Shown: positions 1 through 6,400, counted from the first letter of the stretch. The stretch is DNA of 26,988 bases from Planctomycetota bacterium (GCA_018828825.1 JAHJUV010000059.1:1-26988); one strand, 5' to 3'. The notes: generated from the letters alone by a model not told the origin. Numbers and translations are program-made.

Positions 1-107
1 ATTCTCCGAAACGCCTCGCCGTATTTCTTTTTCCGATGGCGTAATAGAAAATAAACAACCGTCTTTTCTATAACATTCGGAACTTTGATACGAAAATCAA
101 GATACAT
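1..107 (-). CDS. 5' end of an unidentified gene running off the left edge
   Basis: Only the first 35 codons are visible, starting MYLDFRIKVPNVIEK and continuing with a hydrophobic stretch (TVVYFLLRH) and a basic segment (RKKKYGEAFRR). The start is well supported: an AGGAG Shine-Dalgarno (plus-strand positions 115-119) sits seven bases upstream of the ATG. The basic end resembles the lead-in of HNH/AP2-type endonuclease-like proteins I remember from related planctomycete genomes. That is a weak memory-based guess, and the function should be treated as unknown. Confidence 0.5.
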   Translation of the reverse strand, partial: MYLDFRIKVPNVIEKTVVYFLLRHRKKKYGEAFRR

Positions 108-120
108 TTCTTTCTCCTGT

Positions 121-157
121 CTACTGACTACTAACTATTCACTATTTACTATTTACT
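121..157. repeat. Low-complexity ACTA/TTTACT tract
   Basis: Degenerate short repeats of the type ACTA/ACTATTTACT lie directly before a GTTAAG hairpin. A similar tract followed by a similar GTTAAG hairpin occurs at about 5453-5516, so this looks like a dispersed element rather than random AT-rich DNA. Confidence 0.5.
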
Positions 158-187
158 CAAATTGTTAAGTTTTTGCTTAACAATTTG
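158..187. repeat. Perfect 12-bp inverted repeat (hairpin)
   Basis: CAAATTGTTAAG and its exact reverse complement are separated by six bases (TTTTTG). It lies between the divergent partial gene on the minus strand and the promoter of the LexA-like cassette. It could be an operator, a transcription-stopping hairpin, or the boundary of the AT-rich segment. Confidence 0.6.
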
Positions 188-256
188 CATATTATACCAT
201 ATTTCCAATAAAAATCAAGAAAAAAACCAAAAAATTAAGTAAATATCAAAAAAATA

Positions 257-286
257 TTGACAGATACCCTACTTTAGACATATGCT
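257..286 (+). promoter_or_regulatory. Sigma-70-type promoter of the LexA-like cassette
   Basis: A consensus -35 box TTGACA (257-262) is followed after 18 bases by TATGCT (281-286), a good -10 box. The -10 box lies inside a perfect palindrome, which suggests that repressor binding blocks polymerase. The expected transcript starts about 60 bases before the first gene. Confidence 0.65.
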
Positions 287-307
287 TATGTTCGAGCATA
301 TGTCTAA
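274..307. promoter_or_regulatory. Candidate operator: perfect 13-bp inverted repeat
   Basis: TTAGACATATGCT (274-286) and its exact reverse complement AGCATATGTCTAA (295-307) flank an 8-base spacer. The left arm covers the -10 box. Because the next gene encodes a LexA-type winged helix, this is the natural candidate for its autoregulatory site. The sequence does not match the E. coli (CTGT-N8-ACAG) or Bacillus (GAAC-N4-GTTC) LexA boxes, so the link to LexA is inferred from position. Confidence 0.6.
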
Positions 308-354
308 GTCGTCGGCGTTTTTAACTTTGTTCGAATAATTGCGTTAATTTTTCA

Positions 355-606
355 ATGACAAACAATGAACTCACAAAAAAACAGGAAAGATTTTTTAAGG
401 TTATTGATCGTTATATAACTGCCAATAACTCTTCGCCTACACGCCAAGAACTTGCTAAAATCACAGGCGAAAGAAGTATAAATGGAGTAAATCAAAAAAT
501 AAGACAATTACAGACAAAAGGTTATATTAAAATTCATCCGCCGAAAACAAAAAGAAATATCGTCATTCTAAAAAACCCTTACAAGGAAAAAGGGTTATTT
601 GAATGA
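355..606 (+). CDS. LexA-type winged-helix repressor, DNA-binding domain only
   Basis: All 83 residues correspond to the LexA N-terminal DNA-binding domain. The protein begins LTKKQERFFKVIDRY and has the SPTRQELAKITG recognition-helix region (residues 27-38) and the QLQTKGYIKIHP wing (51-62). Full LexA is about 200 residues, and the self-cleaving serine peptidase domain is absent, so RecA-triggered cleavage is not expected. The protein ends naturally at a TGA that overlaps the next gene's start region. No Shine-Dalgarno is visible before the only sensible ATG. It is the first gene of an AT-rich four-gene cassette behind a palindrome-covered promoter, so it probably represses its own operon. 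How it would be induced is not visible. Confidence 0.8.
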   Translation: MTNNELTKKQERFFKVIDRYITANNSSPTRQELAKITGERSINGVNQKIRQLQTKGYIKIHPPKTKRNIVILKNPYKEKGLFE

Positions 607-2140
607 GCCTTTATTGGGATCATATAAAATGAATAGCGAAGATGACAAAACAGAACATAGAATCGTTGAATTAGAGAAAAAAGTTGCAGAGCTATCCGCC
701 TTTTCAGGCGGCATACTAAGTAATGTTGATTTACGAAAGCATATTGTCTCGGCAAATAAACAAAAAGATTTTTTGGACTTATTCAAAGAACGTGCTTGGA
801 TGAAATTAAAGGAAAAGTTTGGCGAAGATTACGAACGGATGTTTGTCATAGAAGGATATAATAAACTTAATTTCACACCATTTTCTTATGATCTTTCTTT
901 GGGAGAAGAAGTATTTTCGATTCAAAAACCGGAGCAACAGGTTTGGACAAAAAAACCGGACGAACCATATTATAAACTTGAGCCCGGAGAAACAGTGGTA
1001 GTTATAACACAAGAACTAATAGCTATCCCGCCGGCATATTCTGCGACTGTTTGGCCTCGTTTTAATTTTGTAAGAGAAGGAATTTTTCAGAGTATGGTAA
1101 AAATTGATCCAACATGGTATGGTAAGTTAGCTGTCGCCATGAGTAACATATCGCCCGCCACCATAGAACTTTTTCCGGGAAAGGCTTTCGCTACTCTCTT
1201 ACTTTATGAACTCTCAACGCCAAGTGATGTTGATCTCTGGAAACATGATGATATAAAAAATTTGGAGGTGGATGTACCCATTCCAAGCGATTTGACAAGT
1301 TCTTTAAAACGCTTTGATGATTTTTTATTTGATAATAGCGATTTAAGAAAATTCTGTAGGTTACAAGATAATACGATAAAGATAAATGGTATCAAGAGAA
1401 ACCATATTGAAACTCTTTTGAGTTTTGACAAAAGTGATAAATGGAAAACATTTGTAGATGTAATAGCTGATAAGTGGACTGAATACAAACATCCTGAAAC
1501 ACACAAAAAAATAATTGTGATGGAAGCTCTCGGGATGGAACACTTATGGGATATTGTTAAAGACGCAGACTACACGGGGAGAATTAGATCTGAGGAAATC
1601 CAGGGACTAACCTGTTCTTCTGAGGAACTTTCTAAAGTAGCAGAGCAATATGGGAAACCCTTTGATTTGATTGCGCGAATCCCACAAAGTATCATCAATA
1701 AATTTGAAACCGAGACGATGTCAAAAATACAAGTTGAAATTGAGAATAGTATTTTCCCCAAAGTAATTACTCTTATGTTTTCTGTTTTGGGTTTATTGTC
1801 TCTTATAGTAGCTATACTTGCTCTTAGCAACAAATTGTTAGGGTTTTCTGATTTATTAGAAATACCTCTCTTGATGTTTTTTTGTCGCAATGTTTTTTGG
1901 GGCATTCTAATTGTTACAGCTTTCTCAATTTTATTGCTGATATTTAGTCGCCGGCGACTAACAAAAAATGCATTTGATAAAAAAGTAAGCCAGACAGAAC
2001 ATGTACTATTATCATTAAACAAAAAAGTCGAAGGCTTGAATAAGACGCAGGACAAGCTAAAAGATTTGCAAAAAGAATTGAATAGAAAACAAAGTGAATT
2101 GATTAAAGCTCAAAAAGAATTAAATAAATTAAAAAAGTAG
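599..2140 (+). CDS. Membrane-anchored protein with a dCTP deaminase/dUTPase-fold domain
   Basis: The 513-residue product has a short coiled coil (about 15-35) and a DCD/dUTPase-like domain (about 88-208) with YDLSLG, KLEPGETVVVITQE, IDPTWYG (169-175) and IELFPG. An unassigned region (about 215-380) follows, then two membrane helices (about 388-409 and 428-450) and a lysine/leucine-rich coiled coil to the end. Against my memory of E. coli Dcd, the RSSLAR loop reads PRFNFVRE, and the catalytic Glu in the strand after the IDPG motif is replaced by Ala (VAMSN). Deamination is therefore doubtful; nucleotide binding or dUTPase-like activity is possible. The TTG start at 599 follows AAGGAAAAAGGG and overlaps the upstream stop; an in-frame ATG at 629 is the alternative. 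It is part of the putative defence cassette. Confidence 0.7.
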   Translation: MNEPLLGSYKMNSEDDKTEHRIVELEKKVAELSAFSGGILSNVDLRKHIVSANKQKDFLDLFKERAWMKLKEKFGEDYERMFVIEGYNKLNFTPFSYDLSLGEEVFSIQKPEQQVWTKKPDEPYYKLEPGETVVVITQELIAIPPAYSATVWPRFNFVREGIFQSMVKIDPTWYGKLAVAMSNISPATIELFPGKAFATLLLYELSTPSDVDLWKHDDIKNLEVDVPIPSDLTSSLKRFDDFLFDNSDLRKFCRLQDNTIKINGIKRNHIETLLSFDKSDKWKTFVDVIADKWTEYKHPETHKKIIVMEALGMEHLWDIVKDADYTGRIRSEEIQGLTCSSEELSKVAEQYGKPFDLIARIPQSIINKFETETMSKIQVEIENSIFPKVITLMFSVLGLLSLIVAILALSNKLLGFSDLLEIPLLMFFCRNVFWGILIVTAFSILLLIFSRRRLTKNAFDKKVSQTEHVLLSLNKKVEGLNKTQDKLKDLQKELNRKQSELIKAQKELNKLKK

Positions 2141-2177
2141 AAAGGCTGATAAAGAAGTGTTAGAATAACGTTGGTAA

Positions 2178-3269
2178 GTGATAAGCAAAAAATATTTTTG
2201 GATAGCACCAAAATTTAGACAAATGAGAAATTCTTTTTATTTATTAGAACATATTGACATTGAAATAAATCATAGGTGTAACCTATCCTGTCGGCATTGT
2301 TCCGCGCGTGCAGTAAAAGGAAAAGATGTTAACGAGCTAAATATTGATGAAATCAAAAAGATTCTTTCAGGAGCAATGCCGTTAGGACTAAAGAAAGTTG
2401 GTCTGACAGGTGGTGAACCTCTGTATGATGTACCCAAATTGGAATCCATTGCTAAGTATTGTCTTGAAGAACTCAACATTCCTGTTCACATGCATACTAA
2501 TGGAACACTGATTGAAGATAGTTATTGTGCAGAAGGTGGTGTATTGTCATTATTTGAAGCTGTCAGCGTTACATTTTTAGGTGGAGATGCAGAAACCCAT
2601 GACTATATGACCAAAACCAATGGTTCATTTGAAAAATCATTAAAAGGGGCAGAAACCTGTGCAAAAGCCAAACTTCCTCTTACCTGCTATTACATACCAA
2701 CTCACGGAACTTGTGAAAGTTTCAGGAAACTTACTCCGCAGTTAGTTGATATTGGTGTAAAAACAATACGAGCTATGGCCCTTGCTCCTTCTGGTAGGGC
2801 AAGGCCTATTTACGGTGAAACCGCTCCGCCGAGCAAGGAAATGGAAAAATTTGAAAGAGATTTGTTGAATTCGCGAGACAAGTTTAACCTCCATATAGAG
2901 GCAGGTTATTGCACAAGATTGAGCATGCCGGGATTGGCAGTATTAAACGGCCATGATAACTGTATGTCAGGTCGAAACCGTTTACATATAAACTCAAAAG
3001 GTGACGTTTTCCCATGCACCGCTGCAAGCGGGGTAAAGGAGTTAAAACTCGGCAATTTGAAAACAACCAGTTTGAAAGATATCTGGATAAATTCTGGTAT
3101 ACTTGGAATAATCCGAGAGATTCATAATGGCGGTATTTCGTTATGTGCAGAATGCGAGAGAAAACCTAAATGCAAGTATGGATGTACTGTTAATGCCTGT
3201 GGAACCATGATTGATGAACAGAAAAAACTCTGTCCTCTTACAAACCCGGAATTGAGACCGGTCAAATAA
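2178..3269 (+). CDS. Radical SAM enzyme with C-terminal SPASM domain
   Basis: The 363-residue protein carries the radical SAM cluster motif CNLSCRHC (C34, C38, C41), the SAM-binding GGEP (78-81) and a C-terminal SPASM domain. Its cysteines follow the canonical layout: C262 and C280, then C323-x2-C326-x5-C332-x3-C336, then C341 and C352. This predicts three [4Fe-4S] clusters. SPASM enzymes usually modify peptides or proteins (PqqE, anaerobic sulfatase maturases, sactipeptide maturases). No precursor peptide is visible next to it, so the substrate is unknown; a neighbouring protein is one possibility. The GTG at 2178 lacks a clear Shine-Dalgarno, and an ATG at 2223 would remove 15 residues. It lies 37 bp after the DCD-like gene and 13 bp before the UDG-like gene, consistent with one operon. 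Confidence 0.85.
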   Translation: MISKKYFWIAPKFRQMRNSFYLLEHIDIEINHRCNLSCRHCSARAVKGKDVNELNIDEIKKILSGAMPLGLKKVGLTGGEPLYDVPKLESIAKYCLEELNIPVHMHTNGTLIEDSYCAEGGVLSLFEAVSVTFLGGDAETHDYMTKTNGSFEKSLKGAETCAKAKLPLTCYYIPTHGTCESFRKLTPQLVDIGVKTIRAMALAPSGRARPIYGETAPPSKEMEKFERDLLNSRDKFNLHIEAGYCTRLSMPGLAVLNGHDNCMSGRNRLHINSKGDVFPCTAASGVKELKLGNLKTTSLKDIWINSGILGIIREIHNGGISLCAECERKPKCKYGCTVNACGTMIDEQKKLCPLTNPELRPVK

Positions 3270-3282
3270 CTAAAATATTCCA

Positions 3283-4155
3283 GTGAAAACTCCATCGGCA
3301 ATAGAAGCTTGCAAATACAGGAAATCAGCGAGAAATCTACTTTTAGAAAACGTAAAAAACCATCCTTATTTGTCTAACTGTGATAACTCGGTTTATACAC
3401 ACCTAAAAGGAAAGCGATTTTATCTACCGGCTTATATCCCTTATATAGGGCCTGATTACTTTTCTCATTTCCCCAAAATTATATGTTACGCAATAAATCA
3501 GAATCTATCTCCACACGTTTCATGGACTAATGATTGGATTGATGAGTGGTCAAAAGATTTTGAATATGCTTTAGATAGACTTAATCTGGCCTCTAAAAAA
3601 AACAGGCCAATACCAATAAAGCCTTATGTTGAAGGTTTTATTTCCTTAGTGGCTTTGATAGCAAACTATTGTTGGGTTAAAAGTTTCGGTGGCGAACTTC
3701 CCAATTCTATAGATGACATTATATCTGTAACAAATTTCATTAAATTTAGCACCGACCAAGACGCCTCAAGTTCAAGTATTCCAAATTTCTGGTGGAAAGA
3801 ATGTGGCGATAAATATGTTAAAGAAGAAATAAAAGTGTTAAAGCCAGATATAATTATAGCATTTGGCCAAAAAACATATAAAGAATTACAAAGTATTATC
3901 GAAAATAGAAAAAACAGTTATTATCCCAAATTAATTGGCTGCCGATTCCCTGCTAGGATAGCTTCGAATAAAGGCAGGCCATTAACCAAAGAAGAACAAG
4001 CTATTTGGAGGAATCAAGTTTCACCGCTAATATGTAGAATTCGTCAAACTAATCCCTCAACTTATCATAAATGCAAGATTGAAAATTATTGTGGATACTA
4101 TGTCGATGCATTTCGGATGATAAAGACTGAATTTGAAAATCTTGCCATAGAATAA
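3283..4155 (+). CDS. Uracil-DNA glycosylase-fold protein (divergent)
   Basis: I place this 290-residue protein in the UDG superfamily fold from three ordered motifs. ICYAINQNL (67-75) sits where MUG-type enzymes have GINPG. SVTNFIKFS (148-156) matches the 'TN.VK' strand of family 4/5 enzymes. A cysteine followed by YVKEEIKVLKPDIIIAFGQKTYKEL (174-202) matches the conserved 'eI..l.P.vIv.lG' helix-strand. The usual HPS motif is missing and the region reads CRFPARIASNKGR (220-232), so the target base or the chemistry may differ. The C-terminal part has further Cys residues (251, 264, 270). The start is GTG, 13 bp after the radical SAM stop. It is the last gene of the AT-rich cassette. The fold call rests on motif recognition and should be tested by structure comparison. 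Confidence 0.55.
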   Translation: MKTPSAIEACKYRKSARNLLLENVKNHPYLSNCDNSVYTHLKGKRFYLPAYIPYIGPDYFSHFPKIICYAINQNLSPHVSWTNDWIDEWSKDFEYALDRLNLASKKNRPIPIKPYVEGFISLVALIANYCWVKSFGGELPNSIDDIISVTNFIKFSTDQDASSSSIPNFWWKECGDKYVKEEIKVLKPDIIIAFGQKTYKELQSIIENRKNSYYPKLIGCRFPARIASNKGRPLTKEEQAIWRNQVSPLICRIRQTNPSTYHKCKIENYCGYYVDAFRMIKTEFENLAIE

Positions 4156-4190
4156 ATTAGGGACAGTGGGCTGTTGAAAAAAACTCTCCC

Positions 4191-4212
4191 GTTAAACTGC
4201 GCAAAGTTTAAC
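4191..4212. repeat. GTTAAAC hairpin, dispersed repeat copy 1
   Basis: GTTAAAC and GTTTAAC flank eight bases (TGCGCAAA), followed by GATTATCC. A near-identical element lies at 5495-5516: GTTAAG, CTGCGTAAAG, TTTAAC, then GATTATGC. The two copies bracket the sigma-like gene. Confidence 0.6.
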
Positions 4213-4630
4213 GATTATCCTGCCAAAACCCGCATTTAAAACCTTCCGCGAAATCCGTGGTTGAATATCTCACTTTTTCAAAACGCCACCAAGTATGCGG
4301 TTCTGATGCGACGGAGTATAATCTTGGCTTTGGTTCTGTATTTATTATGGCAGTACTTTGCGTTCTCTGTGGCAAGAACTCGTTGTTTTTCTGCAATTTT
4401 ATCAGCCAAAATAATCGTTGAATACCGTATTCTGCAGGGGTATAATTTGTCCTGATTTACGAGGTTTCCTTAGCGATAACTGGTTCGCCTCGGTCGTCAG
4501 GGGAATCTGAAAACGCTCTTTTCTAAAACCCGAAAAACCAAACACTAAATCCTTTTTGGATGTTTCCAAGGATAAACAGCGACTTTTTTTACAAAGGAAC
4601 ATCGCGCAAAGGGGTTTGGTGCCTCGCAGA

Positions 4631-4652
4631 TTTACAGAGGAAACTCTGTAAA
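4631..4652. repeat. Perfect 9-bp hairpin with GAAA loop
   Basis: TTTACAGAG and CTCTGTAAA are separated by GAAA, a stable GNRA-type loop, and followed by an A-run and GGGGC. There is no U-tract on the + strand. It may be part of a folded RNA or an extragenic palindrome. Confidence 0.5.
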
Positions 4653-4709
4653 AACGGGGCATCGACTCTTGCGTCCTTTGTGGGCCGTCGCTGGCCTTCC
4701 TTGGAGCGT

Positions 4710-4763
4710 GAGATGTTCGGTGTCCCGTTTTTTATTGCGCACCGGTAACGGGGCGGACATCTC
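4710..4763. repeat. Long interrupted hairpin upstream of the sigma-like gene
   Basis: GAGATGT (4710-4716) pairs with ACATCTC (4757-4763), and CCCGTT (4724-4729) pairs with AACGGG (4747-4752), giving a two-tier stem about 55 nt long. It ends 53 bp before the start codon of the next gene, so it could act as a leader structure or a terminator for anything upstream. Confidence 0.45.
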
Positions 4764-4816
4764 TATAAATCGTAAGCAGGATAACAATATTTATTATAGA
4801 CAAGAAAGGGCAAGTT

Positions 4817-5410
4817 ATGGAACCAGAGGAATTGAAACTATCGTCTTTGACAGAGGTTATCGATTGCTATTTGAGATTTGTTTTTATAAGGAGCTGCAAG
4901 TTCACGAACGATAGGTCATTGGTGGAACAAATAGTATTTACCGCCTTTCTGGATGTGTTTTATATGGCGCAAGAGCTGAAAAATGTTTGTCTGCCTGTCG
5001 CGATAGATATTATGACCGACGCTGTGGGTTCGGATTTGACGGGAAAAGGGGGTGGAAAGCTAAATGATGAATTGTTTATTAAAGATAAGCTGCATTTTCA
5101 TATAGTCGAGGCGATTAACAGATTAGACAGTCCCGAAAGATTGGTTCTCGTGCTTTTCCATATAGATAAGATTGATATCGAAAAGCTTTCAAATATATTT
5201 ACTGAACCTGTCTGTCAAATGAAGGACTTCCTCGGCAGGGCGCAGAGGGAATTTATCAAGAATTTGTCAGGATTTATGCCGGAAGACAGTATTTTATTTG
5301 CGGAGGATATAGATAAATGGCTGGGTTTGCTGGATAGTTATTTTGAGCAGGCTGATATGGACAGAATGAAAAAAGCCATACTTGCCCGATTGCCCGGCCG
5401 GAAAAATTAA
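4817..5410 (+). CDS. Degenerate ECF-type RNA polymerase sigma factor-like protein
   Basis: The 197-residue protein has the outline of a short sigma-70 (ECF) factor. A region-2-like helix contains DRSLVEQIVFTAFLDVF (32-48). A region-4-like helix-turn-helix spans about 94-150: INRLDSPERLVLVLFHIDKIDIEKLSNIF then LGRAQREFIKNL, matching the usual 'L...P...R.v..L....g.s..EIA' pattern. A C-terminal extension of about 45 residues follows. Similarity is only at pattern level, and the region-2 promoter-melting aromatics are not obvious, so it may have lost sigma activity. The start has an AAAGGG Shine-Dalgarno nine bases upstream. It stands alone, between two copies of the GTTAA hairpin element, and no anti-sigma gene is adjacent. 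Confidence 0.55.
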   Translation: MEPEELKLSSLTEVIDCYLRFVFIRSCKFTNDRSLVEQIVFTAFLDVFYMAQELKNVCLPVAIDIMTDAVGSDLTGKGGGKLNDELFIKDKLHFHIVEAINRLDSPERLVLVLFHIDKIDIEKLSNIFTEPVCQMKDFLGRAQREFIKNLSGFMPEDSILFAEDIDKWLGLLDSYFEQADMDRMKKAILARLPGRKN

Positions 5411-5452
5411 AGCGTTCAGACTCCGTTTCCTGCCAATTTTTAACTTTTAGCT

Positions 5453-5520
5453 CCTATACACCAAATACCATATACCAAATACTAACGACTACCTGTTAAG
5501 CTGCGTAAAGTTTAACGATT
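5453..5520. repeat. Low-complexity tract plus GTTAAG hairpin, copy 2
   Basis: Short repeats of the type ACCAAATACCATATACCAAAT (here quoted as its repeating idea, ATACCA) lead into GTTAAG, CTGCGTAAAG and TTTAAC (5495-5516). The order matches 121-187, and the hairpin sequence matches 4191-4212. It lies in the gap between the sigma-like gene and the flavodoxin gene. Confidence 0.5.
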
Positions 5521-5639
5521 ATGCCGCAAATCGGGGTTTTGACATAAATACTCAAAAAATAGTTATTTTTAACAAAAAAACGTGCAATTATTGGACTTTG
5601 CTTTAAAATAACCACGGTTTCGTATTGAAAGGAGTCTTT

Positions 5640-6116
5640 ATGGCAAAGGGGCTTGTAGTTTATTTTTCCAAAAGCGGCAACACTCAAAAGATGGCTGAGC
5701 TAATCTCTAAATCTATGAATGACAGCGGTTTGCCGACTGAGTGTAAGAGCGTTGAAAAGGCCGGTGTTGACGATTTACTTGCCGCCGATGCCATTGTGAT
5801 GGGTTCTCCGACGTATTACGGCCAGATGGCACCTGCGCTTATGCAGCTTTTTACGGATTCTGTAGGTAAGCACGGCAAATTGTCCGGCAAGGTTGGCGGT
5901 GCGTTTGCGAGTTCGGCCAATATCGGCGGCGGCAATGAGACCACGATTATGGGCATTTTGGAGGCTATGCTGATTCACGGTATGATTATCCAGGGCGATG
6001 CGCAGGGCGACCATTACGGCGCGGTTGCGATTGGGAGTCCGGATGAAAGGTCGATGGCGCAGTGCAAACGGGCGGGAGCCAGGATAGCAGAATTGACGAA
6101 AAAGCTGTTAAAATAG
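5640..6116 (+). CDS. WrbA-like flavodoxin family protein / NAD(P)H:quinone oxidoreductase
   Basis: This 158-residue cytosolic flavoprotein has the FMN phosphate-binding loop FSKSGNTQKMA (9-19), the GSPTYYGQMAP loop that contacts the isoalloxazine ring, and the ASSANIGGGNETTIMGI segment typical of WrbA/flavodoxin_2-like reductases. WrbA proteins are usually about 190-200 residues, so this is a compact relative. It probably performs two-electron quinone reduction or one-electron transfer. I place the start at 5640 because AAAGGAG lies just upstream; an in-frame TTG at 5625 would make the Shine-Dalgarno coding. A Rho-independent terminator follows directly, so it is probably monocistronic. Confidence 0.85.
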   Translation: MAKGLVVYFSKSGNTQKMAELISKSMNDSGLPTECKSVEKAGVDDLLAADAIVMGSPTYYGQMAPALMQLFTDSVGKHGKLSGKVGGAFASSANIGGGNETTIMGILEAMLIHGMIIQGDAQGDHYGAVAIGSPDERSMAQCKRAGARIAELTKKLLK

Positions 6117-6141
6117 GCAAGTTTTGGATAACCTTATTTTT

Positions 6142-6165
6142 GCCTTAAAAAAGGCGATTTTTTTT
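6142..6165 (+). terminator. Rho-independent terminator of the flavodoxin gene
   Basis: GCCTT and AAGGC form a short stem with an AAAA loop, followed by GA and nine T residues. It begins 26 bp after the flavodoxin stop. The T-tract runs into the -35 box of the next promoter. Confidence 0.65.
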
Positions 6166-6190
6166 GACAAGAGCCAATCGGCTGTATACA
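6164..6190 (+). promoter_or_regulatory. Possible promoter of the Hc1-like gene
   Basis: TTGACA (6164-6169) and TATACA (6185-6190) are good box sequences, but the 15-bp spacer is shorter than ideal. The -35 box overlaps the end of the preceding terminator, which makes a new transcription unit here likely. Confidence 0.4.
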
Positions 6191-6226
6191 CTTTCAAGCG
6201 TTATTTGTTTAGAATGGAGACTACCT

Positions 6227-6400
6227 ATGCAAGAGTACGAAGAGTTGAAAAGACTGATAGACGAGGCAGAGAGCGATATCAAAAAGGCAGAGGGCGGTAA
6301 TAAGGCCGCAGGCACAAGAGTTCGCAAACAAATGCAGCAGATTAAACAGGCCGCTCAGGCAGTAAGAAACAAAGTCCTCGAAACAAGAGCGGTAGAATAA
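6227..6400 (+). CDS. Histone H1-like Hc1-type nucleoid protein, short form
   Basis: The 57-residue helical protein contains KKAEGGNKAAGTRVRKQMQ, which matches the signature 'KAe.GNKAAaqRvR' of the chlamydial histone-like Hc1 family. Hc1 of Chlamydia has a long lysine-rich tail that binds DNA; this protein ends without such a tail. The family is known in the PVC superphylum, which fits the proposed host. Strong DNA compaction is doubtful without the tail, so a regulatory or structural role is equally possible. The ATG at 6227 has GGAG nine bases upstream; longer in-frame reading is not supported. It has its own likely promoter and no obvious operon partner. Confidence 0.7.
   Translation: MQEYEELKRLIDEAESDIKKAEGGNKAAGTRVRKQMQQIKQAAQAVRNKVLETRAVE

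Larger units (their letters stand above)
4156..4816. other. 661-bp intergenic stretch without a convincing gene
   Basis: Open frames on both strands here have atypical composition and no recognisable motifs, and I do not call them. The stretch begins with a GTTAAAC hairpin (4191-4212). Its middle holds text common in planctomycete non-coding repeats, such as TTGCCACAGAGAACGC and CCACGGATTTCGCGG on the minus strand. It ends with two clear hairpins (4631-4652 and 4710-4763) just before the sigma-like gene. It may be a decayed mobile element or a structured non-coding RNA. Confidence 0.5.

Noticed and set aside
2178..3269. Viperin-type (ddhNTP-making) antiviral radical SAM enzyme
   Set aside because: The C-terminal SPASM cysteines (C262 to C352) fit peptide/protein-modifying enzymes, which viperins lack.
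4402..4662. An 86-codon minus-strand frame (and a 62-codon one at 4208-4396)
   Set aside because: No ribosome-binding site, no motif, and the DNA contains repeat-like phrases typical of planctomycete spacers. Kept as non-coding.
5625..5639. Upstream TTG start for the flavodoxin gene
   Set aside because: It would place the strong AAAGGAG ribosome-binding site inside the coding sequence; the ATG at 5640 is correctly spaced from it.
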